A stretch of DNA of 64,000 nt from Sphingomonas donggukensis. Lineage in GTDB: Bacteria; Pseudomonadota; Alphaproteobacteria; Sphingomonadales; Sphingomonadaceae. A program made the position numbers and the translations under genes. The notes below the pieces were generated by a model. That model worked only from the letters and a program-made list of their open reading frames with translations. It had not been told where the DNA came from and did not search any database. Shown one piece after another: positions 6,202 to 15,077 of the stretch (position 1 is its first letter; every line of letters begins with the position of its first letter). The stretch is from positions 248,001 through 312,000 of the forward strand of contig NZ_CP098401.1 of the NCBI RefSeq assembly GCF_023674425.1, written 5' to 3'.

Positions 6202-9108
6202 ATGAAGGGCTATCCATATTATCTGGCGTGTACCGCGGCGGTGGCGCTGATCGCCGCTCCGGCAGCGGCGCAGGCGCCCGCCGAGCGACAGCGCTACGAA
6301 ATCGAAGCGCAGGAGCTTGGCGCAGCGCTCCGGGCATTTTCTCGCGCATCGGGCCGGGATGTCCTGGCCGACGATGCGATCATCGCCGGCAAGCGCTCGA
6401 AGCGCGTCGCCGGCGAGCTTGATGCCCGCGCCGCACTGACCCGGTTGCTGAGGAGTTCGGGACTTCGAGCCGAGCTCGTCGATGGCGGCTTCGTCATTCA
6501 GCTAGCGTCCGGCGCGGGCGAGGAGGGAAACGCGACAGAGATCGTCGTGACCGGCACGCGCATCCGCGGCGCCGCCCCGGTGGGTTCTCCGGTCACCGTC
6601 GTTGACCGCACGGCGATCGAGCGCAGTGGTCGCGGGACGGTGCAGAGTCTCTTCGAGACGATCCCCAGCAATTTCGGGGGCGGATTCAACGAGAGCGTCG
6701 CCGGGACGACTTCGCGAAACGCAGCAGGCGAAAATGCCGCGCTTGGATCGAGCATCAATTTGCGCGGTCTCGGCGCCTCGTCGACCCTGGTGCTGTTCGA
6801 TGGCAATCGACCTGCACTTGGCGGCGTCAACGGTACGTTCGCCGACATCTCGCTAATCCCGCAGCTCGCGATCGAGCGCATCGAGATACTGACCGACGGA
6901 TCGTCGGCGCTTTACGGAAGCGACGCGGTCGCCGGCGTGGTCAATTTCCGCTTTCGCAAGAACTTCTCTGGATTTGAAAGCTTGGCGCGAGCGGGAACGG
7001 CCGATGGGGACTTTGGCGAGTATCAGCTTGGCCAGCTCGCGGGCGTCACCTGGGGCGGCGGCAGCGCGACGGCTGCTTATCAGTATAGCGAGCGCGGCAG
7101 TCTGCCGGGCGCGCAGCGCCGCTATGCGACCGACGACCTTCGGCCATTTGGCGGCGGCGATTTCCGTTCACTCTTTACGACGCCCGGCACGCTGATCGCC
7201 GCCAATGGGGCAATCTTCGGCATTCCGGCGGGGCAGGACGGACGCTCGCTGACGCGAGGGCAGCTGATACCCGGCCAGATCAGCCGGCGCGACGTGCGCA
7301 AGGAGACCGATCTGCTCGCGGCGCAGCGCAGCCATGCCGTCTATGTCGCGGCCGATCAGAAGGTAACCGACTGGTTGAGCGGCTATGTTCGTGGATTCTA
7401 TGCGCGGCGCGAGTTCGACTTCACGCGGTCGCTGGCACCCGAAGTGCCGGTCCGCGTGCCGGTTACCAACGCCTTTTATGTCGACCCTATCGGCACGCGC
7501 GAGCCCGTCACCGTGCGCTATGACTTCAAGGCCGATTTCGGGCTCGAGCGGCGGATCGGCAGTGTCGACGGTGCCACCGGCACCGCCGGTCTGGCCGCGC
7601 GGTTCGGGCCATGGCGGGTGGATCTGTCGGGCAGCTATGGCCGGCAGGTCGAGCATCAGGACGCGCTCAATCTCGTCAACAGCTTCCGCTTGACGGCAGC
7701 GCTGGCCGATCCCGACCCTGCGACGGCGTACAATGTCTTTGGCGACGGCAGCGACACCAATCCGGCGACGATCGATCGCATCCGCGGAAGCCGGCTGACG
7801 CGCACGCGATCCGTGGTGTGGTCGGGAGCGCTCCGCGCCGACGGTCCGCTATTCGCGCTTCCCGCCGGAAGCATCAGGCTGGCGGTGGGCGCCGAACACC
7901 GCGACGAACGGCTCAGCACGGTCACTACCACCGATTTCCGCGGTCCGGGTCCGACGACCGCCAATCTGATGGGATTGCCGGCGTCGCGCGGCATCGACGC
8001 CGTCTATGGCGAGTTGCTGGTTCCGCTGCTGGCGGCAGCACCGGCGTTTCCCGGGTCGCTCGACGTCACGATCGCGGCGCGCCACGAGCGATATAGTGAT
8101 TTCGGGGCGACCACCAATCCCAAGGTCGGGATCGCCTGGCGGCCGCTCAAGGGCATGACGCTACGGGGCTCATTCGGCCGATCGTTCCGTGCGCCTGGAT
8201 TCGGCGATCTCGTCGGGCCCTCGGGCAATCTTTATCAAACGCTCGAGCTGGACGATCCACAGTCGCCAACGGGCAAGTCGATCGCGCTGGGATTGTTCGG
8301 CTATTCCACCGGCATCGGCCCAGAGAAGGCCACCACTTGGACGACCGGCGCCGACCTCGCCGATTGGCCGATCGACGGCCTCAAGGCCAATGTCACCTAT
8401 TTCAACATCGGCTATCGGGACCGGATCGCGTCGGCGACGGCAGACTTCGCCAACTATCTCACCCGGCGCGACGTTTATGGGGCGTTGATCGACGAGAATC
8501 CCGCGCCTTCGGCCGTTGCGGGCTATTTCGCGGATCCGTTGTTCTTCAACCCGCTCGGCGTCACGCCCGGCCAGGTCACGGTCATCATCGACGCACTGCT
8601 TCGCAACCTTTCGTCGACGACGGTGCGGGGGCTGGATGTCGATGTCGAACTGTCGCGACCGTTAGGGACTGGAACGGCGATGCTCGGCCTTTCCGGGACG
8701 CGGCTGTTCGCGATCGACCAGCAGATCACCGCGACATCGCCCGCGGCCAACATCGTGTCGACGATCGGCAATCCCGTGCGGTCGCGCTGGCGCGCCCGCA
8801 CCGGCTGGAGCTCGTCCACTGTTGATGCGACGCTGTTCGTCAACCGCGTCGGCGGCTATCGCAACCAGACCGTTACGCCGGTCGAGACGGTGCGCTCCTG
8901 GACGACCGTCGATGCCTCGATCGGCTATCGCTTTCCAACGCCCGGGCCGCTGCACGCTGCGCGGCTGGCGCTGAGCGCGCTCAACCTGTTCGATGCCGAC
9001 CCGCCCTACGTCACCAATCGCTCGTTCGATTCGACGCTCGGCTATGATCCCGAACAAGCGAGCGCCGTGGGGCGCCTGCTCGCAGTTCAGCTGACGATCG
9101 GCTGGTGA
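6202..9108 (+). CDS. TonB-dependent outer-membrane receptor with STN signalling domain
   Basis: This is a 968-residue receptor. A signal peptide ends near AAPAAAQA (about residue 25). An STN (secretin/TonB short N-terminal) domain runs to about residue 95. It is followed by the TonB-box-like EIVVTGTRIRG near 112 and a plug domain (VQSLFETIPSNFGGGF, GLGASSTLVLFDGNR, IERIEILTDGSSALYGSDAV). The beta-barrel includes FGRSFRAPGFGDL, and the C-terminus ends in aromatic W (LTIGW). GGGGAGAGG precedes the ATG. The STN domain pairs it with the upstream FecIR-type regulators. Its stop overlaps the isopeptidase GTG, so it probably imports the lasso peptide, or a complex of it, for cleavage; that substrate is inference from the Atxe2-type arrangement. 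Confidence 0.92.
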   Translation: MKGYPYYLACTAAVALIAAPAAAQAPAERQRYEIEAQELGAALRAFSRASGRDVLADDAIIAGKRSKRVAGELDARAALTRLLRSSGLRAELVDGGFVIQLASGAGEEGNATEIVVTGTRIRGAAPVGSPVTVVDRTAIERSGRGTVQSLFETIPSNFGGGFNESVAGTTSRNAAGENAALGSSINLRGLGASSTLVLFDGNRPALGGVNGTFADISLIPQLAIERIEILTDGSSALYGSDAVAGVVNFRFRKNFSGFESLARAGTADGDFGEYQLGQLAGVTWGGGSATAAYQYSERGSLPGAQRRYATDDLRPFGGGDFRSLFTTPGTLIAANGAIFGIPAGQDGRSLTRGQLIPGQISRRDVRKETDLLAAQRSHAVYVAADQKVTDWLSGYVRGFYARREFDFTRSLAPEVPVRVPVTNAFYVDPIGTREPVTVRYDFKADFGLERRIGSVDGATGTAGLAARFGPWRVDLSGSYGRQVEHQDALNLVNSFRLTAALADPDPATAYNVFGDGSDTNPATIDRIRGSRLTRTRSVVWSGALRADGPLFALPAGSIRLAVGAEHRDERLSTVTTTDFRGPGPTTANLMGLPASRGIDAVYGELLVPLLAAAPAFPGSLDVTIAARHERYSDFGATTNPKVGIAWRPLKGMTLRGSFGRSFRAPGFGDLVGPSGNLYQTLELDDPQSPTGKSIALGLFGYSTGIGPEKATTWTTGADLADWPIDGLKANVTYFNIGYRDRIASATADFANYLTRRDVYGALIDENPAPSAVAGYFADPLFFNPLGVTPGQVTVIIDALLRNLSSTTVRGLDVDVELSRPLGTGTAMLGLSGTRLFAIDQQITATSPAANIVSTIGNPVRSRWRARTGWSSSTVDATLFVNRVGGYRNQTVTPVETVRSWTTVDASIGYRFPTPGPLHAARLALSALNLFDADPPYVTNRSFDSTLGYDPEQASAVGRLLAVQLTIGW

Positions 9109-11090
9109 GCGCGCTCGCGGCCGCCTTGCTTGCCGCCACCGCGCCGCTCTCGGTGGCCGATCTCGTCGAAACAGTCGACTTGTCGGGCGTCTCGGCGTCG
9201 CCTGATGGAAAGTGGATCGCGTTCCGCATCGAGCGGCCATCGATCGCGCGTAATCGGGTGTCGCTGGACTGGATGGTCGTTGCGGCGGACGGCAGCGCGC
9301 CGCCGCAGCGGCTCGCCGATGGCGGGACGGCAACGTCGAACGGCGCCGGCGTGCTTGAGAACGAAAAACCGGTCTGGCAGCGCGACAGCCAGGCGTTTTA
9401 CTTCCGGGCTCGCATCGCCAGCCGCTCGCAGCTCTGGCAGGCAGCGCTGTCCGGGGCGATCACGAAGCTCACCGACCTCCCCGGCGACGTCATGCGCGTC
9501 GAAGGCGCGCCGGGCAACGCGATAAGGGTCACGGTCGCGCCGACAGCGAGGAGCACCGCGACTGCCGAAGCGCAGCTGCGCGACACGGGGGTGCGGCTCA
9601 CGTCGGCGATCGATCTGAGCGTCGGGGCGATCGGTGGTTTCGATCGAGGCGCGGGTCCGGAAAGCGTAAGAATGACAGGCGACTGGTTCGACCGCGCGGC
9701 CTCGGCGTTTGGCCAGACCGACTATGTGCTTGACCCCGCCACCGGCACACTGGGCCGCCCGGCAGAGGTCGGCTCTGAGTCAGGGTCGCAGCAGATCGAC
9801 GATGCGCGCGCTGCGGCCTTGTGTGGGCGGATCGACTGTACGATGCTGCGGCCGATCTGGACAGCGCCAATCCCGGGCACGCGTGACCAGCTGGTGATGG
9901 TTCGTGCCGGCATAGGCGAGCAGAAGCTCTACCGGCTCGAAGACAATCATCGGCAGCTGATCCTTGAGACCGCCGGACAGATGAGCGGGAGCCGGCACCC
10001 CCGTACGCCGTGCGCGGTCGTCGCGAGCGCCGCGATTTGCGTCTCCGCCGATGCGGCGGATCCGCCACACTTGGTGCGGATCGATCTCGCGACCGGTGCG
10101 GTCATCACATTGTTTGACCCTAACGCACGCCTGGCCGGGTTACTCCCTGCAAGCGTCGAACGATTGAAGTGGACGGCGCGAGGGGGGGACCGCTTCTCGG
10201 GCGTTCTGTTCCGTCCCACCGACAAGCGGCCAAGACAGCCGTGGCCGCTCGTTGTGAATTACTATGTGTGCGAAGGATTTCTGCGCGGCGGAGTAGGCGA
10301 TGAGCTTGCCTTTCAGCTGCTGGCCGCGCGGGGCATCGCGTCGCTGTGCATCGTCAAGCAATCGGCAAAAAGTGGCAAAGCGGCGGACGATTACCGCGAC
10401 GCCCAGGCCGGCATCGACGCGATCGTCGCCCGTTTGGTGGCGGAGAACCTTGTCGATCGTCAGCGGATCGGCATGCAGGGATTGAGTTTCGGCAGCGAGG
10501 TGACGATGTGGATGTGGCGTCGCCCGGGATTCCTGCGCGCGGCGGCGATCGCGTCCGGACAGATCGAGCCTGCACTGTTCTGGTTTGGCGGACTGAGCGG
10601 CCGCGACACGGCTGCTCAGTTGCGTGCACGCTGGGATATCACCGCCCCGGATGATCACCGCGCCTGGCGCCACATGTCACCCGCCCGGTCATTTGGCGCG
10701 ACGCGAACGCCGCTGCTTCTTCAGTTGCCCGAATCCGAGGCGCGTTGGTCGATCGAGCTGATCGCGCGGCTGTCGCGCAGCGCCGTTACCGTCGACACTT
10801 TCGTGTTTCCGGACGCAGGCCATGTCAAGTTCCTGCCGCGGCAGCGTGCCGCGGCGATGTGCCGAACGCTCAACTGGTTTTCATTCTGGCTCATCAGCGA
10901 ACCGGCAACCCCGCGCAAAGATCATGAAGCGCTCGCGGCGTGGCGCGCCCACGAGGAGGTTTCAAGGGGCGCTCCGGACTGCGCGCGCCCAGAGCTCGGC
11001 GTCGGCAAGCTCGAGAATTCGGGTGTAGATGCGCCCGTCCGAGCCGGCCTCGTACCGGCACGCAGCTTCCAAGGCAGGTCGATCGAGTAG
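9105..11090 (+). CDS. Atxe2-type lasso peptide isopeptidase (S9 family)
   Basis: An S9 prolyl-oligopeptidase-like enzyme. The N-terminal hydrophobic signal-like stretch is followed by VADLVETVDLSGVSASPDGK, matching the beta-propeller start of lasso isopeptidases. The alpha/beta-hydrolase part carries the nucleophile motif GMQGLSFGSEV (Ser near residue 460) and the catalytic His in FPDAGHVKF (near 570). Known members linearise lasso peptides by cutting the macrolactam. The GTG at 9105 overlaps the receptor stop by 4 nt. The signal region has no basic N-terminal residues, so export is uncertain. The last 43 residues overlap the convergent cyclase gene by 129 bp and look like read-through past the usual 'AAWRAHEE' end. 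Confidence 0.9.
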   Translation: MSALAAALLAATAPLSVADLVETVDLSGVSASPDGKWIAFRIERPSIARNRVSLDWMVVAADGSAPPQRLADGGTATSNGAGVLENEKPVWQRDSQAFYFRARIASRSQLWQAALSGAITKLTDLPGDVMRVEGAPGNAIRVTVAPTARSTATAEAQLRDTGVRLTSAIDLSVGAIGGFDRGAGPESVRMTGDWFDRAASAFGQTDYVLDPATGTLGRPAEVGSESGSQQIDDARAAALCGRIDCTMLRPIWTAPIPGTRDQLVMVRAGIGEQKLYRLEDNHRQLILETAGQMSGSRHPRTPCAVVASAAICVSADAADPPHLVRIDLATGAVITLFDPNARLAGLLPASVERLKWTARGGDRFSGVLFRPTDKRPRQPWPLVVNYYVCEGFLRGGVGDELAFQLLAARGIASLCIVKQSAKSGKAADDYRDAQAGIDAIVARLVAENLVDRQRIGMQGLSFGSEVTMWMWRRPGFLRAAAIASGQIEPALFWFGGLSGRDTAAQLRARWDITAPDDHRAWRHMSPARSFGATRTPLLLQLPESEARWSIELIARLSRSAVTVDTFVFPDAGHVKFLPRQRAAAMCRTLNWFSFWLISEPATPRKDHEALAAWRAHEEVSRGAPDCARPELGVGKLENSGVDAPVRAGLVPARSFQGRSIE

Positions 11091-12638
11091 CCCTAGCTCG
11101 GCGAGCACGCCCTCGCATAGCAGGGCGCGCAATTGGGCGCGTTGGTCGTCAAATGCCGGAGCCAGCAGCGATGCCAGCCGCCCCTTGGTTCTGCGGCTAT
11201 AGACCGGCGCTGGCAGATGACCCCGAAACGCGTCGCGGGCAAAGGCGCGGTCGCGACCGCCGGCGACCCATTCCCAGCTCGGTATGCGCAGGCAGAGCTC
11301 GATCACTGGTTGCGCGAGAAACGGAAAAATCATCGTCCGGCGTCGCGCCCGCTCGATATCGGCGATCACATCATGTCCGCGCAGGAGAAGGGCAATGTGC
11401 GCTCGTTGCCCGGGCTGCAAACGTGCCTTCGTGAGCCAAGGATGCGGCGCAAGCGGCGGCCGCGTGCCGGGCATGAGCAGGCTGCCGTCCGCGCGCCAGC
11501 GGATAGGGTGCAGGCGATGCCGCAGTGCATAGCGCGCGGCGCTGAGCGCGACCTTTGAAAGCGACGCCCCGGTCAGACGGCTGACGTCGCGCAGGGTATG
11601 CCAACAGCTCGCGCCGCTTGCTATTGCTGCATCGACCACAGGCGCAGCGGATCGCAGCGAACCAAAGACATTGTCGCCGCCCGTGCCGCTCAAAAGAATC
11701 CGGTCATCGCGCTCGGCTTCCGTCAGCATGGTGCGGTCAAGGGCGGCCAGCATGCCGTAGCCGGTCGGACGCAGCGTCAAGCGGGCCGGCGGCATGAGCA
11801 GATCGACGGCGTCCGGCGCGACGTGCCGCTCCTCAAGCCGCGCAGCATGGGCTGTAGCGACAAGCCGGGCATAGTGCCGTTCGTCACCGTCCTTGCCGGG
11901 CGTCACAATCGTCGCGGCACGCCAATCGGCGCGGCTCTCCGTGAGCGCTGCAGCTAGGATGCTCGAATCGAGTCCGCCAGACAGTTCGACGAGCACGGGG
12001 CGGTTGTCGACCAGCAAATTGGTCGTCTGAAAAACGGTCTCGCGAAGGTTGTCGTGCGTTGGAAGCCCGGCGCTTGCGATTGCCGCGGCCGGTGTCCAGA
12101 TGGAGTGATGCACCGGCGCAGGTCCAAAGACGGCCGTTTCGCCGGGCAAAATCTCGACAAGGCCATCGAGTGCGGTCTGGTGGCTGGCGATGCCGGGGTA
12201 CCAGAGGCGATGCGCAAGACCGGTCGTGTCGATGCGCATCGGCATGCCTGCGTCAGCGAGCGTGCTGGGCTCAGAGGCGATTGCGGTACCGCTGCTCTCG
12301 GAACGGTACAGTGCCAGGATCGCACCGCTGGGATCGCGGGCTGCGCAGAGGCGGCCGGTTGCCGGCTCGCGCCAAACAGCAACATAGCGGCCCCAACAGT
12401 GCCTCATCAGCCATGCACCGCGCGAGGTCACGATCGCATCGGCTTCCCCCGACGTGAATTCGTGCTTGCGCTCATTGGCGCGAAACAGCTGGCCGAAGAT
12501 TATCAACGGCGCGGCGGGCGCATGCAGGACAGGCGTGTCAGCGTCCGCGTAGCCGATCGCGCCATCTAGGGCGAAGGCTCGTTCCAGTCCCGCTGGCAGC
12601 GTGTCATCGTTTGGCCGGTCCAAGACGAGAAAGCGCAT
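10962..12638 (-). CDS. lasso peptide cyclase (asparagine-synthetase-like, C protein)
   Basis: This 558-residue enzyme combines an N-terminal glutaminase-like domain (MRFLVLDRPNDDTLPAGLER onward, without an active-site Cys2) with an ATP-binding AANH/PP-loop domain carrying VELSGGLDSSILAAAL near residue 215. Further motifs are ILLSGTGGDNVFGS near 315 and FLAQPVIELCLRIPSWEW near 435. Lasso C proteins adenylate the ring Asp/Glu side chain and form the macrolactam with Gly1. It starts one base after the B protein gene stop (12640), so B and C are coupled. The 3' end overlaps the isopeptidase gene on the other strand by 129 bp; the 'ELWARAV' terminus is typical, so this is the genuine end. Confidence 0.9.
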   Translation of the reverse strand: MRFLVLDRPNDDTLPAGLERAFALDGAIGYADADTPVLHAPAAPLIIFGQLFRANERKHEFTSGEADAIVTSRGAWLMRHCWGRYVAVWREPATGRLCAARDPSGAILALYRSESSGTAIASEPSTLADAGMPMRIDTTGLAHRLWYPGIASHQTALDGLVEILPGETAVFGPAPVHHSIWTPAAAIASAGLPTHDNLRETVFQTTNLLVDNRPVLVELSGGLDSSILAAALTESRADWRAATIVTPGKDGDERHYARLVATAHAARLEERHVAPDAVDLLMPPARLTLRPTGYGMLAALDRTMLTEAERDDRILLSGTGGDNVFGSLRSAAPVVDAAIASGASCWHTLRDVSRLTGASLSKVALSAARYALRHRLHPIRWRADGSLLMPGTRPPLAPHPWLTKARLQPGQRAHIALLLRGHDVIADIERARRRTMIFPFLAQPVIELCLRIPSWEWVAGGRDRAFARDAFRGHLPAPVYSRRTKGRLASLLAPAFDDQRAQLRALLCEGVLAELGLLDRPALEAACRYEAGSDGRIYTRILELADAELWARAVRSAP

Positions 12639-12639
12639 G

Positions 12640-13284
12640 TCAAATGACCAGAATCGGGGTCAGTTCATCGACTTCGTCGATTGTGTCAGTGAGCAGCCAG
12701 TCGCCCGCCTGCACCCAGCAATGCGCGGCAAACGGCTTATCGCGCACCCCGAGCGCCAGCGTCGCGCGAAGCCCTGAGCGCGCCAGCAGTGCGTGCAAGG
12801 CAAGGCCATCGGGCAGACAGCGGCGCTCGAATGGCAGCCAGGCCCGGGCGTGCTCAAACGCGCGCGCTAGTGCAATGGCACGCATTAGATCATGCTGGAG
12901 GGGCGCGTTCACGGCGCGCTGGGCGCGCGCCAGCGCCGATGCAAAGCCGGCGATGCGCAGGAGCGTGCGCATGCGCGCCAGCGCCGCGACGCAAGCGATC
13001 CGAACGCGGAGCGAGGGCTCGTCGTTGCCGAGCTCGCTGAGAGCGGCATGGGTCGCACGGCACGGAAGGATTCTGGAAAATTGCACGGGCGACGCGCCGA
13101 CGCCAAGCAGACCCGCCCCGGCAAGCCGCGCACGCGTCTCGGCAGATTCCTGGCCAGACAGGGCTTGCTCGACCGCTTCGGCGATTGGCGCGCTCAGGCG
13201 GAGATAACGGTCGCGCCGCACATCGAGCGCGATCGTTCCGCTCGTAAGCCGGGCGAAATAGAGGGTTGGATCAAGCGATGTCAT
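12640..13284 (-). CDS. lasso peptide B protein (fused B1 recognition + B2 protease)
   Basis: This is a 214-residue fusion. Residues 1-75 (YFARLTSGTIALDVRRDRYL, LSAPIAEAVEQAL) have the PqqD-like RRE fold, which binds the leader peptide. Residues 95-214 are the transglutaminase-like protease. Its triad is Cys in RRCLPDGLAL (near 155), His in FAAHCWVQ (near 187) and Asp in LLTDTIDEV (near 200). It cleaves the leader after the penultimate Thr site. It lies between the precursor gene (with a hairpin in the 49-nt gap) and the cyclase gene. Unlike many clusters with order A-C-B, the order here is A-B-C. Length and motifs are complete. Confidence 0.9.
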   Translation of the reverse strand: MTSLDPTLYFARLTSGTIALDVRRDRYLRLSAPIAEAVEQALSGQESAETRARLAGAGLLGVGASPVQFSRILPCRATHAALSELGNDEPSLRVRIACVAALARMRTLLRIAGFASALARAQRAVNAPLQHDLMRAIALARAFEHARAWLPFERRCLPDGLALHALLARSGLRATLALGVRDKPFAAHCWVQAGDWLLTDTIDEVDELTPILVI

Positions 13285-13296
13285 TGCGCAGGATGA

Positions 13297-13321
13297 GGAC
13301 GCGCGGCAACGCCGCGCGTCC
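13297..13321 (-). terminator. 11-bp hairpin between lasso precursor and B genes
   Basis: GGACGCGCGGC and GCCGCGCGTCC pair perfectly around an AAC loop. The hairpin lies between the precursor stop (13334) and the B start (13284). Hairpins at this place in lasso clusters are thought to keep precursor mRNA more abundant than the enzyme message. There is no U-run, so termination would be partial. Confidence 0.7.
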
Positions 13322-13333
13322 CTTCACCCGGTC

Positions 13334-13462
13334 TCAGTCGTCGTCGGCGATACCGCTCAGGAAGGGCAGCTTGCCGCCCGACTCGGTCGCCTGATAGTCG
13401 CCGCCGCGCGTGAGCTCGCTCGCCGCACCCAGATCGACCGTGTCATTGTCATCGCGTTCCAT
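13334..13462 (-). CDS. lasso peptide precursor (42 aa)
   Basis: This is a 42-residue precursor with an AGGAGA ribosome binding site. The leader starts MERDDNDTVDLGAASELTR; its Thr sits two residues before the predicted core, as the B-protease rule requires. The predicted core starts GGDYQATE and ends SGIADDD, 23 residues in all. Gly1 and Glu8 would give an 8-residue macrolactam ring. The tail contains KLPFLSGIADDD, resembling the acidic tails of sphingomonad lasso peptides such as sphingopyxins. A ring closing elsewhere is less likely: starting one residue later gives a 7-residue ring and breaks the Thr rule. B and C genes follow directly; the isopeptidase is convergent. Confidence 0.88.
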   Translation of the reverse strand: MERDDNDTVDLGAASELTRGGDYQATESGGKLPFLSGIADDD

Positions 13463-13564
13463 GGCCTGTCTCCTGTAGCCGCCCGGAAATGGGCGGCGGA
13501 CCAAGGCTAAGCCGGGTGATCGCTATCGCCACTTTATACGGCCACGATCGAGCGATTGTTGGCG

Positions 13565-14173
13565 CTAGGTTTCGCGTCGCCGAAATGCTGCGGCGATCTC
13601 GGGAACGTGCCGTTGGCGCACGACATGGAAGCTTGCGCTCCAGCGCCGGACGTCGGCCCATTGGCGACGGTCGACGAGCGGCCAGAGCAGCTCGATCTCG
13701 TCCTCGGCTTCCGCCAAAATGCGCTGTTCGATGATCCGCACATGATGCAGGCGATCGTTGAGCGATGCGATCGCGGCGGCATGCTCATGATTTGCGGACA
13801 ATTGCGCCAGCCATGCGAAGGCGCCGCTGATTGCATCCGGCAGGCCGCCCTCTATCACCGGCCGCTCGGCCGGCGCCATCGCGCTGCGCTCTGCGAAGCG
13901 CAGAATTATCCGCAGCAAGTCCTCGCTCCAGCCATAAAGGTCGCGCAGCGTAGCTTCGGACACAAAGGGCTGGCGAAAGCCCTCATGCTGCCAGCTTTCC
14001 ACCAGTCGCTCGCCGGCGAGCCGATAAAGCGCATCCCGGATCGGTGTCGCGCTCGCCGCCAGGTCAATCGACAGCCGCGCCGGATCGATGCGTTCGCCAG
14101 GCGCGAACTCGCCGGCCATGACGCGCGCTTTCAGCGCTTGATAGACACGCGCCATGGTGCCGGCCGTACTCAT
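13565..14173 (-). CDS. GntR-family transcriptional regulator (FadR-like)
   Basis: This 202-residue regulator has an N-terminal winged helix: VYQALKARVMAGEFAPGERI, ATPIRDALYRLAGERLVESW and a 'GFRQPFVSEATLRDLYGWSE' linker. An all-helical FadR/FCD-like effector domain follows. The GntR winged helix begins about residue 8. The ATG overlaps the stop of the dioxygenase gene by 4 nt (ATGA), so the two are coupled. The lasso precursor gene starts about 100 nt downstream on the same strand, making this a candidate regulator of that cluster or of the luxI-phyH unit; the target is not visible. An AT-containing GTATAAAGT stretch in the gap could be the -10 of the lasso promoter. Confidence 0.88.
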   Translation of the reverse strand: MSTAGTMARVYQALKARVMAGEFAPGERIDPARLSIDLAASATPIRDALYRLAGERLVESWQHEGFRQPFVSEATLRDLYGWSEDLLRIILRFAERSAMAPAERPVIEGGLPDAISGAFAWLAQLSANHEHAAAIASLNDRLHHVRIIEQRILAEAEDEIELLWPLVDRRQWADVRRWSASFHVVRQRHVPEIAAAFRRRET

Positions 14174-15066
14174 GGCCTGTAAGCGCCGTGTCGTTGGTCG
14201 TGGACGAAGGCTTCCAGCTGTTCGGCCTGGTCGGGCCTGAGCGCGTCCACCGCGCCGAACCGATCGGGCACCGCGTCCTCAAGAAGCACTGACGGGCACC
14301 GGCCTTCGTAGTTGCCGAGGTTGGGACGGTGCTGACGATAGCCGACGAGCGCGGCCAGCTCGGGCGAAAAGCGACGGGCGACGGGAGGCGGATAGGCGAG
14401 CCACTGGTTCTCATAGGGTTTGAGCCAGCCCAGGCAGTAGCTGACGATCAGGCCTCGTCGCGGCGCATCGCTGTTGTTGGCGCCCGCGCCGTGCAGGGTC
14501 GAACCAAGGAACAGGATCGCATCACCGGGATCGCACTCCGCGACAATCGGCGTGCCTTCGGTCTCGGGCGCCAACGCGGCCACGCCGTGGCTGTCGGGCC
14601 AGATCAAGGTTGCTCCATTGTCGCGCCGGAACGGGGTCAGCGGCCACATCACGTTGAGCAAATATTCAACCTCGCCGGTGACGCCGCGCCACATATCCTG
14701 GTCACGGTGCGGAAATTGAGCGAGCGCACCGGGATGAATTTCGGTTGCCTGCGCAAGGTTGAGCTGGAGGCAGTCGCACCACGGGCCGAGCGCCTCGTCC
14801 GCCGCCGCGAGTACGGCGGGGTGCTGAACGAGCGCGGCCATGTGACTCGAGCGGGCGAGCAAGCGGCCGAAACGCTTGGTCCTCGCGCCATAGAAATCGC
14901 CGGAACAGAACGGCGTGGCGGCGAAGTGTGGCTCGAGGTCGCCCTCCACTGCCGCAATATCCCCCCGCGAAAGGGCGTTGCGGAGGATCGTGTAGCCGTG
15001 CGCCATCAGATCGTCGGTGAGCATGTAGTTCGGCTGCGCGGCGGCAGATGCACATTGGGTCGCCAT
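14170..15066 (-). CDS. phytanoyl-CoA dioxygenase (PhyH) family protein
   Basis: This is a 298-residue Fe(II)/2-oxoglutarate dioxygenase. The metal-binding HxD is in AQFPHRDQDMW (near 120) and the distal His in LGSTLHGAGANNS (near 190), followed by an Arg (PRRGLIVSYCLGW) for 2-oxoglutarate. The N-terminal 'GYTILRNALSRGDIAAVEGD' is typical of the family. The substrate is unknown. It is 11 nt downstream of the luxI-type gene and overlaps the gntR-like gene, so it belongs to the quorum-sensing operon. I recall luxI-phyH pairing as a recurrent arrangement in sphingomonads. Tailoring of the nearby lasso peptide or modification of a signal are both possible, without direct support. Confidence 0.88.
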   Translation of the reverse strand: MATQCASAAAQPNYMLTDDLMAHGYTILRNALSRGDIAAVEGDLEPHFAATPFCSGDFYGARTKRFGRLLARSSHMAALVQHPAVLAAADEALGPWCDCLQLNLAQATEIHPGALAQFPHRDQDMWRGVTGEVEYLLNVMWPLTPFRRDNGATLIWPDSHGVAALAPETEGTPIVAECDPGDAILFLGSTLHGAGANNSDAPRRGLIVSYCLGWLKPYENQWLAYPPPVARRFSPELAALVGYRQHRPNLGNYEGRCPSVLLEDAVPDRFGAVDALRPDQAEQLEAFVHDQRHGAYRP

Positions 15067-15077
15067 GGTGTTTCCTC

